A model generated the notes under the pieces. The model did not search any database. It was given only the letters and a program-made list of their open reading frames with translations, and was not told the DNA's origin. Positions 6,178 to 11,161 of a DNA stretch of 11,161 nucleotides are shown here, one piece after another. The DNA is from an uncultured Collinsella sp. (GTDB lineage Bacteria; Actinomycetota; Coriobacteriia; Coriobacteriales; Coriobacteriaceae). Each line of letters opens with the position of its first letter. Positions within the stretch are counted from its first letter, which is position 1. Location: the NCBI GenBank assembly GCA_937934165.1, contig CALGZX010000148.1, forward strand, positions 1 through 11,161. The letters run 5' to 3'. The position numbers were made by a program, and so were the translations under genes.

Positions 6178-7719
6178 ATGTCTAATGCACTTGGTCGCGA
6201 TCTTGCAAAGCTGGTTGCCGCTGTTGACGCCGCCGCCACTGAGTGCGGTCATGGCGCGTTTGGCCAGCGCTTCCATATTATGCCGCCGGCGGGTTGGCTC
6301 AACGACCCCAACGGTCTTTGCCAAGCGGGCGGCGTGTTCCACGCTTATTTTCAATATGCGCCGTTTGATGTCGAGGGCGGCGTTAAGGCCTGGGGCCATG
6401 CGACGAGCCGCGATCTTATGACGTGGGACTATGTTGGCGCTCCGCTGCTGCCCGACGAGCCGTTCGATTGCCACGGTGTGTATTCGGGCTCCGCGCTTGC
6501 CGAGGACGGTCGCATTCGCGTGCTCTATACGGGCAACGTTAAGCTTTCCGATGCGGACGGCACGTACGACTACGTCAATACCGGTCGCCGCGCCGATACT
6601 GTTTATGTCGAGAGCGTTGATGGCCTTGCCGGTCGCGAGTTCAGCCAAAAGCGCGTGGTGCTGGCGTCCGAGGATTATCCCGAGGATTTGACCTGCCATG
6701 TGCGCGATCCCAAGGTGTGGCATGACGCGGACGGGCGTTATCACATGGTGCTGGGCGCGCGTCGTCGCGTGGATGGGCCGCATGTCGATAGTCGATTTTG
6801 CGCCATGCACGGCGAGGGTGCCGGGCGCGATGTGGGCGAGATCCTGGTGTATGGCTCGGCCGATATGCTGAGCTGGGAGCTCGAGAGCCGTGTGTCTACG
6901 CCCGAGCGTTTTGGCTTTATGTGGGAGTGCCCGGGGTATTTGGAGCTCGAGGCGGATTGCGGCGTACCGGCGAAGTACCTGTCCTTCTCGCCCCAGGGTC
7001 TTGAGGGCGGTCGTTGGGACCGCGGCAACGTTTACGCTGCTGGCTACATGCCAGTAACGGGCGACATTACCGATGGTGACGATGCCTATGAGCTGGGCGA
7101 GTTCCGCCTGTGGGACGCCGGTTTTGACTTCTATGCTCCGCAGGAGTTCACGGCCGAGGACGGTCGCCACATTCTGATCGGCTGGATGGGCATGCCCGAT
7201 GAGCCGACCTATGGCAACGCGCCCACCGTGGCGTGCGGCTGGCAGCACTGTATGACGGTGCCGCGTGAGCTTACAGCCGGTGCTGGCGGCGTGGTGCTGC
7301 AACGGCCGGCGCGCGAGATCGAGCGCCATTATGCCTCGGTGCGTGTGGGGGCGGGCTCGTTGGAGGTCGCCGGCGACGCCTGCTTTGACGTTGTTGTCGA
7401 CGGTGTCGACGGCGCGTTCACCGCGACCGTTGACGGCGAGCTGAAGCTGGCGTTTGTGCCCGCCGAGGGCGAACTGCCCTCGCGCTTTGAGATGCGATTT
7501 ACCGATGAGGGTCGCGCTTCTGCCGGCTGCGGTCGTACCGTGCGCTGGGAGCCCGTCGACGAGGTTCGTAACGTGCGCATTGTTGGCGATGTCTCGTCGG
7601 TCGAGGTGTTTGTGAATGATGGCGCGCTCGTGTTCTCGACGCGCATCTATCCTGAGGCCTATGGCGTGATCGTTGACGCTCTGGGCGCGAATGTGACCTA
7701 CCACGCGCTCAACATCTAG
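6178..7719 (+). CDS. scrB: GH32 sucrose-6-phosphate hydrolase
   Basis: A 513-aa glycoside hydrolase family 32 enzyme that cleaves sucrose-6-phosphate into glucose-6-phosphate and fructose. No signal peptide, as expected for a cytosolic enzyme fed by a PTS. All three GH32 carboxylates are visible: nucleophile D43 in WLNDPNG (40-46), transition-state D177 in RDP (176-178) and acid/base E250 in WECPG. The five-bladed propeller covers about 28-360; the C-terminal beta sandwich about 370-513. ATG 6178 follows AGGA with 7 bases spacing. It lies 106 bases after scrA with two hairpins between, so it is in the same regulon but may be expressed at a different level. Codon use is less optimised than in scrA (more GCG, TTG, CGC), consistent with lower expression. 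Related beta-fructosidases acting on short fructans are possible, but the scrA neighbour favours the phosphate-sugar role. Confidence 0.92.
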   Translation: MSNALGRDLAKLVAAVDAAATECGHGAFGQRFHIMPPAGWLNDPNGLCQAGGVFHAYFQYAPFDVEGGVKAWGHATSRDLMTWDYVGAPLLPDEPFDCHGVYSGSALAEDGRIRVLYTGNVKLSDADGTYDYVNTGRRADTVYVESVDGLAGREFSQKRVVLASEDYPEDLTCHVRDPKVWHDADGRYHMVLGARRRVDGPHVDSRFCAMHGEGAGRDVGEILVYGSADMLSWELESRVSTPERFGFMWECPGYLELEADCGVPAKYLSFSPQGLEGGRWDRGNVYAAGYMPVTGDITDGDDAYELGEFRLWDAGFDFYAPQEFTAEDGRHILIGWMGMPDEPTYGNAPTVACGWQHCMTVPRELTAGAGGVVLQRPAREIERHYASVRVGAGSLEVAGDACFDVVVDGVDGAFTATVDGELKLAFVPAEGELPSRFEMRFTDEGRASAGCGRTVRWEPVDEVRNVRIVGDVSSVEVFVNDGALVFSTRIYPEAYGVIVDALGANVTYHALNI

Positions 7720-7741
7720 GCGATTCGTCGCATATCGGCGC

Positions 7742-7747
7742 TATACT
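7742..7747 (+). promoter_or_regulatory. -10-like TATACT before the terminator
   Basis: TATACT lies 23 bases after the scrB stop and 11 bases before the terminator stem that starts at 7758. No -35 box is found at 16-18 bases. If it is real, transcripts would start near 7754 and run straight into the hairpin; it is more likely chance. Confidence 0.15.
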
Positions 7748-7757
7748 GCAGCCGTAG

Positions 7758-7798
7758 CCCACGATGCGGGTAACATCCGCATCGTGGGTTTTTGTTTT
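7758..7798 (+). terminator. Strong rho-independent terminator after scrB
   Basis: CCCACGATGCGG (7758-7769), loop GTAACAT, CCGCATCGTGGG (7777-7788), then TTTTTGTTTT. The 12-bp perfect stem and T tract make this the clearest terminator of the window. It ends the sucrose locus just before the ribosome site of the next gene (GGAGGGAAGG, 7799-7808). Confidence 0.9.
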
Positions 7799-7814
7799 GG
7801 AGGGAAGGTGCCGT

Positions 7815-8807
7815 ATGGGCGTACAGCAGTTAGAAGAGGTCTGGGCTGCAAGGGCCGGCGCGCGTGAGGCGCGGTTGCTTGCGGCCTCGCATGTTCCGGC
7901 GGCGCTGTCTCTGTTGGGGATCGTGCGTCCCGGTGACCGCCTGGTGGCCTTTGCGGACGACTTGGCCGATGCGTTTGTGCACGGCTTTGATGGCTGCGAC
8001 GTGGCTATGGTGGGGGAGCCGTCGGTTGCGGCGTTTGCTGCTGCGTCCGATGGCTTTGATGCTTCGTTTGATGCCGAGGGGCCGCACCTGTGGTGGTTTG
8101 TGAACTCAATCGGTGGCTTTGGCCTGCGTGTGCCCGATTTGCGTGCGCTGGGTCGGGCGGCGCGTGAGGCCCATGCGCTGCTGGTTGTGGACAACACCGT
8201 GTCTGACGTCTTTGGCTGCGATCCGCTGCGGCTGGGTGCTGTGCTGTCGCTCGAGGCGCTCGACCGCGTATGCGCCGGTAAGGCTCCGCGCAAGCTCGTT
8301 GCCGCTTCGGTGGCACGCTCGCAGCTCAAGCGCCATCGTGTGGACGCTGCGGCCGAGTGCGCGCATGCGCTGCTTGAGTGGTGCGGATTGGCCGCGCTCG
8401 ACTTGTCCTCCGATGAGGCCAAGGTTCTAGAGCTCGGGCTCGACACGCTCGATACCCGCATGCAGGCACACTTCGATCGCGCCCGTGCGCTGGCCGAGTA
8501 TCTGGCTGCCAACGAGACGGTGCGCAACGTGCGCTACCCTGGGCTGAGTTCGCATCCCGACCATGCCATCGCGACCGGCATTCTGGAGCACGGTTTTGGC
8601 CCTGCAGTTGAATTTGACCCTATCGAGCGCAGCGCGCGCGAGCTGTTCGATGCTTTGCCGGGGGAGTTCCGCACATCACCCGCCGGCGGCGCAACGACGC
8701 GCCTTTCGGCCCCACGCGGCAAGCAAGGGAGCACCATCCGCCTCTTTGCCGGCACCGACGACCCCTTGATCGTGGCCGCCACCCTAGACAACGCCCTCCG
8801 CAACTAG
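7815..8807 (+). CDS. Divergent cystathionine gamma-synthase-family protein, probably catalytically dead
   Basis: A 330-aa protein of the Cys/Met-metabolism PLP-dependent family (fold type I), shorter than the usual 380-400 aa. Family traces: VVDNT (D126-N127-T128, the aspartate that pairs with the PLP ring), PLRLGAVL after it, a dimer-interface stretch DTLDTRMQAHFDRARALAEYL, RYPGLSSHP, and IRLFAGTDDP with R309 as the carboxylate-binding arginine. Lacking or altered: the N-terminal YSR and SSGMAA cofactor-binding motifs, and the SxTKYLxGH lysine motif. A gapless alignment from LGA onwards puts R151 (ALDRVCAGK) where the PLP lysine should be; K156 is the nearest lysine. ATG 7815 follows GGAGGGAAGG with 6 bases spacing; an in-frame upstream ATG (7764) lies inside the terminator and was rejected. 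Automatic pipelines would probably call it a PLP-dependent transferase. Its role is unknown; the reading frame is intact, so it is not a simple pseudogene. Confidence 0.75.
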   Translation: MGVQQLEEVWAARAGAREARLLAASHVPAALSLLGIVRPGDRLVAFADDLADAFVHGFDGCDVAMVGEPSVAAFAAASDGFDASFDAEGPHLWWFVNSIGGFGLRVPDLRALGRAAREAHALLVVDNTVSDVFGCDPLRLGAVLSLEALDRVCAGKAPRKLVAASVARSQLKRHRVDAAAECAHALLEWCGLAALDLSSDEAKVLELGLDTLDTRMQAHFDRARALAEYLAANETVRNVRYPGLSSHPDHAIATGILEHGFGPAVEFDPIERSARELFDALPGEFRTSPAGGATTRLSAPRGKQGSTIRLFAGTDDPLIVAATLDNALRN

Positions 8808-8825
8808 CTGAATCATCCTCGACTC

Positions 8826-8900
8826 CATAAGTTGCGGTGAAATAGGGATTGATTTACGGCTTTAACCGCATAAACAGTCCCTATTTCACCGCAACTTATG
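8826..8900. repeat. Long inverted repeat between convergent genes
   Basis: Arms 8826-8848 and 8878-8900 are perfect 23-base reverse complements (outer end CATAAGTTGCGG on each strand), and the 29-base centre can extend the stem: TTTA (8853-8856) with TAAA (8871-8874), and CGG (8857-8859) with CCG (8866-8868). It begins 19 bases after the stop at 8807 and ends 41 bases before the ModE-like stop on the other strand. It may work as a bidirectional terminator, but the length and perfection resemble a miniature inverted-repeat element. Confidence 0.7.
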
Positions 8901-8940
8901 AGAAGGGGTTGTGTGGCTATAAGGCCCCGTTCTAAATTGG

Positions 8941-9285
8941 CTATTCTTTTATGCTGGCGATGAGGGCGTTGGCTTTGGTGGCAATGACGTTGTTGATGTC
9001 GGCCTGCAGCTCCTCGTAGACCGCTATGGCTCGCTCGCCGGCGGGGGTGAGGGTGGATCCGCGGGCGCCGTCGCGCTCGATGAGCTTGCAGCCCAGCTGG
9101 CCTTCGGCCTCGTTTACGATGCGCCAGGCCTTGGAATACGCCATGCCCATGCTTTTGGCGGCGCGGTTGAGCGAGTGTTCGCGGGCAATCCCCTGCAGCA
9201 GCAAGACGCAGCCGTGGCCGAACACGCCCGGCAAATCCTTGTCGCACGCTTGAATGACCAACTTTGCCGTCGTCTTGTACTCCAT
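8941..9285 (-). CDS. ModE-like winged-helix DNA-binding protein without effector domain
   Basis: A 114-aa (or 117-aa) winged helix-turn-helix protein like the DNA-binding half of the molybdate regulator ModE, and distantly like LysR N-termini. The helix-turn-helix region is SLNRAAKSMGMAYSKAWRIVNEAE (about 38-61), then a wing with GCKLIERDGARGSTLTPAG (about 65-83) and a dimerisation helix (84-105). The molbindin/Mop ligand domains of full ModE are missing, so the molybdate response, if any, is not visible. The start is uncertain: ATG 9285 has GGAG 3 bases upstream, and GTG 9294 has GGGAAG 2 bases upstream; both are poor. The gene diverges from guaB and faces the CGS-like gene convergently, without mod transporter or molybdenum-cofactor genes in the window. 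The target is unknown; divergent orientation makes its own promoter or the guaB promoter candidates. Confidence 0.75.
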   Translation of the reverse strand: MEYKTTAKLVIQACDKDLPGVFGHGCVLLLQGIAREHSLNRAAKSMGMAYSKAWRIVNEAEGQLGCKLIERDGARGSTLTPAGERAIAVYEELQADINNVIATKANALIASIKE

Positions 9286-9310
9286 ACGCTCCACGTCTTC
9301 CCGCTAAAGT

Positions 9311-9325
9311 GTTTGCTGGGCAAAC
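9311..9325. promoter_or_regulatory. Perfect dyad upstream of the ModE-like gene
   Basis: GTTTGC (9311-9316), TGG, GCAAAC (9320-9325): a perfect 15-base dyad 25-40 bases upstream of the ModE-like start, in the guaB intergenic region. It may be an operator for autoregulation; this is inference from position and symmetry only. Confidence 0.3.
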
Positions 9326-9370
9326 GCAAAGCCTGCGTCAAACCCTCGTGTGCTCTTCTTAAATCATGCA

Positions 9371-9399
9371 TTGTAGCAGTCAAAGTGCGTTAAGATACT
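9371..9399 (+). promoter_or_regulatory. Candidate guaB promoter
   Basis: TTGTAG (9371-9376) and GATACT (9394-9399) with a 17-base spacer; matches to the consensus are 3/6 and 4/6. Transcription would start near 9406, giving a guaB leader of about 73 bases. Only a modest match; the region also lies between divergent genes, so promoters are expected here. Confidence 0.4.
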
Positions 9400-9405
9400 T
9401 CCCCA

Positions 9406-9478
9406 GTATTGGGCGCCCAAGGTTGGGCTGGGTCCTACGAGGCCTGCAGCCGACCGGTCGCATGGAAAAAGGAGAAAC
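9406..9478 (+). other. guaB leader with two palindromes
   Basis: TTGGGCGCCCAA (9409-9420) is a perfect 12-base palindrome and CGACCGGTCG (9451-9460) a perfect 10-base one, with GGCTG/CAGCC between them able to pair. The ribosome site AAGGAG ends at 9474. It resembles no riboswitch class I can recognise, including purine riboswitches; it may be an operator or structured leader. Confidence 0.3.
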
Positions 9479-10990
9479 ATGGCTACGTTCTTTCCCGGTG
9501 AGTCCCACACGTTTTCGGAGTATCTGCTGGTCCCTGGTTACTCGTCCTCGCAGTGCATCCCCAACAACGTCTCTCTTAAGACGCCGCTGACCCGCTTTAA
9601 GCGCGGTGAGAAGCCGGCAATCACCCTGAACATCCCCATGGTTTCCGCTATCATGCAGTCCGTCTCGGGCGTCGACATGGGTGTCGCGCTCGCTACCGAG
9701 GGTGGCCTGTCCTTCATTTACGGTTCCCAGAGCGCCGAGTCCGAGGCCGCTATGGTCAAGGCCGTCAAGGATCACAAGGCCGGCTTCGTTCAGTCCGATT
9801 CCACCCTGACCCCCGACATGACCATGGAGCAGGTCATCGAGCTCAAGGAGAAGACCGGTCACTCCACTATGCCGGTCACCGACGACGGCACTCCCAAGGG
9901 TAAGCTCCTGGGCATCGTCACCAGCCGTGACTATCGTCCCAGTCGCGATGACCACCAGACGAAGGTCTCCGAGTTCATGACCCCGCGTGAGCAGCTCATC
10001 GTGGGCGACAAGAACATCAGCCTCAAGGTTGCCAACGACGTCATCTGGGACAACAAGCTCAACGCTCTGCCCATCGTCGACGACAACGATCACCTCATGG
10101 GCATTGTCTTCCGCAAGGATTACGACAGCCACAAGACTAACCCCAACGAGCTGCTCGATAACGACAAGCGCTACATGGTCGGCGCCGGTATCAACACCCG
10201 CGACTATGCCGAGCGCGTGCCGCTGCTCATCGAGGCCGGCGCCGATGTCCTGTGCATCGACTCTTCCGAGGGCTTCAGCGAGTGGCAGAAGCGCACCATC
10301 GAGTGGATTCGCGCCAACTACGGCGAGGACGTCAAGGTCGGTGCCGGTAACGTCGTCGACGCCGAGGGCTTCCGCTTCCTGGCTGACTGCGGTGCCGATT
10401 TCATCAAGGTCGGTATCGGCGGCGGTTCCATTTGCATTACCCGTGAGACCAAGGGTATCGGCCGTGGCCAGGCCACTGCGTTAATCGACGTCTGCCGCGC
10501 TCGCGACGAGTACTACGAGGAGACCGGCGTCTACGTGCCCGTGTGCTCCGACGGCGGTATCGTCTACGACTACCACATGACGCTTGCCCTTGCCATGGGT
10601 GCCGACTTTATGATGCTGGGCCGTTACTTCGCCCGCTTTGACGAGAGCCCGACCGAGCGCGTCAACGTCAATGGCCAGTACATGAAGGAGTACTGGGGCG
10701 AGGGTTCTGCGCGTGCCCGCAACTGGCAGCGCTACGACCTGGGCGGCGCCGCGAAGCTCAGCTTCGTCGAGGGCGTCGATTCCTACGTTCCTTACGCCGG
10801 CTCCCTCAAGGACGGCGTGGGCGGCACGCTCTACAAGGTCAAGTCCACGATGTGCAACTGCGGCGCCCTCTCGATCCCCGAGCTCCAGGAAAAGGCACGC
10901 CTGACCCTGGTCAGTTCCACCTCCATCGTCGAAGGCGGCGCCCACGACGTAGTCGTGAAGGATTCTCAGCAGAGCGTTTCCTATCGATAA
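9479..10990 (+). CDS. guaB: IMP dehydrogenase, Tritrichomonas foetus type
   Basis: A 503-aa inosine-5'-monophosphate dehydrogenase, the first committed step of GMP synthesis (IMP + NAD+ to XMP + NADH). The TIM barrel is interrupted by two CBS domains at about 100-220. The catalytic cysteine is C319 in GGGSICITRETKGIGRGQ; the flap shows R418-Y419 in NWQRYDLGG, the arginine general base and its partner; D261 in CIDSSEG fits the NAD site. Length and these residue numbers match the protozoan T. foetus enzyme, as does the string EYWGEGSARARNWQRYDLGG as I remember it. SICITR with Arg after the Thr differs from E. coli-type SICTTR. ATG 9479 follows AAGGAG with 4 bases spacing. Codon use is strongly optimised, suggesting high expression. 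It ends at a terminator (11040). Confidence 0.95.
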   Translation: MATFFPGESHTFSEYLLVPGYSSSQCIPNNVSLKTPLTRFKRGEKPAITLNIPMVSAIMQSVSGVDMGVALATEGGLSFIYGSQSAESEAAMVKAVKDHKAGFVQSDSTLTPDMTMEQVIELKEKTGHSTMPVTDDGTPKGKLLGIVTSRDYRPSRDDHQTKVSEFMTPREQLIVGDKNISLKVANDVIWDNKLNALPIVDDNDHLMGIVFRKDYDSHKTNPNELLDNDKRYMVGAGINTRDYAERVPLLIEAGADVLCIDSSEGFSEWQKRTIEWIRANYGEDVKVGAGNVVDAEGFRFLADCGADFIKVGIGGGSICITRETKGIGRGQATALIDVCRARDEYYEETGVYVPVCSDGGIVYDYHMTLALAMGADFMMLGRYFARFDESPTERVNVNGQYMKEYWGEGSARARNWQRYDLGGAAKLSFVEGVDSYVPYAGSLKDGVGGTLYKVKSTMCNCGALSIPELQEKARLTLVSSTSIVEGGAHDVVVKDSQQSVSYR

Positions 10991-11039
10991 GGTAAGAGCT
11001 GCATATCAAAGGTTGATTCTCAGCCACGTTATTTAGATA

Positions 11040-11084
11040 AAGCGAGATGCCCGCAAGTCGCAGGCATCTCGCTTGTCGTATTTG
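11040..11084 (+). terminator. Rho-independent terminator after guaB
   Basis: AAGCGAGATGCC (11040-11051) pairs perfectly with GGCATCTCGCTT (11063-11074) around an 11-base loop; the tail GTCGTATTT is only weakly T-rich. It follows the guaB stop by 49 bases. Confidence 0.75.
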
Positions 11085-11085
11085 C

Positions 11086-11161
11086 TAGAATCATCCAAGT
11101 TAACCCTAGGGCCGGTCGGCTAGGCTTTGCTCGCTGCAAGTTCCGCACGAGCCGAAGGCCA
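11086..11161. other. Unassigned 3' end of the window with a small dyad
   Basis: No gene is seen. CCTAG (11105-11109) can pair with CTAGG (11120-11124). On the opposite strand the text reads GCGAGCAAAGCC, sharing the 9-base GCGAGCAAA with 3271-3279. It may be the edge of an extragenic repeat. Confidence 0.2.

Noticed and set aside
6151..7704. Long minus-strand open frame opposite scrB (517 aa)
   Set aside because: The same antisense codon-bias effect; all GH32 catalytic motifs are on the plus strand.
8826..8900. CRISPR repeat unit
   Set aside because: Only one inverted pair with a 29-base centre; no regularly spaced direct repeats.
8813..9247. 144-aa minus-strand frame overlapping the ModE-like gene and the inverted repeat
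   Set aside because: It runs through the inverted repeat and overlaps the ModE-like frame, which has a clear winged-helix pattern; the Arg/His/Gln-rich product is spurious.
9406..9478. Purine riboswitch before guaB
   Set aside because: The conserved loop-loop residues and three-way junction pattern are not seen, and the stretch is too short and GC-rich.

Overview
The window is high-GC bacterial DNA carrying a plus-strand-biased set of genes. Content and style (a CotH/VTC/DUF4956 cassette, a PTS sucrose locus, an unusual IMP dehydrogenase) suggest a gut actinobacterium of the class Coriobacteriia, most like Collinsella. That placement comes from recognising the gene families and was not computed; the genus is tentative.

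Layout. (1) 62-3263: a tight three-gene operon encoding a lipid-anchored CotH kinase-fold protein, a cytosolic VTC-type (polyphosphate polymerase fold) protein and a DUF4956 membrane protein. The first two genes overlap by 14 bases and the third follows after 3 bases. The operon may start outside the window. (2) 3264-3505: a gene-free stretch rich in inverted repeats. (3) 3506-7719: a sucrose utilisation locus. A LacI-type repressor (scrR) is followed by a regulatory region with two identical operator palindromes, then the sucrose PTS permease EIIBC (scrA), a terminator-like double hairpin, and an intracellular GH32 sucrose-6-phosphate hydrolase (scrB). ScrA would import and phosphorylate sucrose, ScrB would split sucrose-6-phosphate into glucose-6-phosphate and fructose, and ScrR would relieve repression when substrate is present. 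No EIIA domain is encoded here, so it must come from elsewhere. (4) 7815-8807: a degenerate member of the cystathionine gamma-synthase (Cys/Met PLP enzyme) family that seems to lack the catalytic lysine. (5) 8826-8900: a long near-perfect inverted repeat between two convergent genes. (6) 8941-9285, minus strand: a small ModE-like winged-helix regulator without an effector domain. (7) 9479-10990: guaB, an IMP dehydrogenase of the Tritrichomonas foetus type, divergent from the ModE-like gene and followed by a clear hairpin terminator. (8) The last ~75 bases hold no recognisable gene.

The strongest leads are the CotH-VTC-DUF4956 cassette, which looks like a split bacterial counterpart of the eukaryotic VTC polyphosphate polymerase/translocase plus a surface kinase-fold lipoprotein; the apparent pseudoenzyme at 7815; the IMPDH whose residue numbering coincides with that of the T. 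foetus enzyme; and several intergenic inverted repeats that look like mobile or extragenic repeats.
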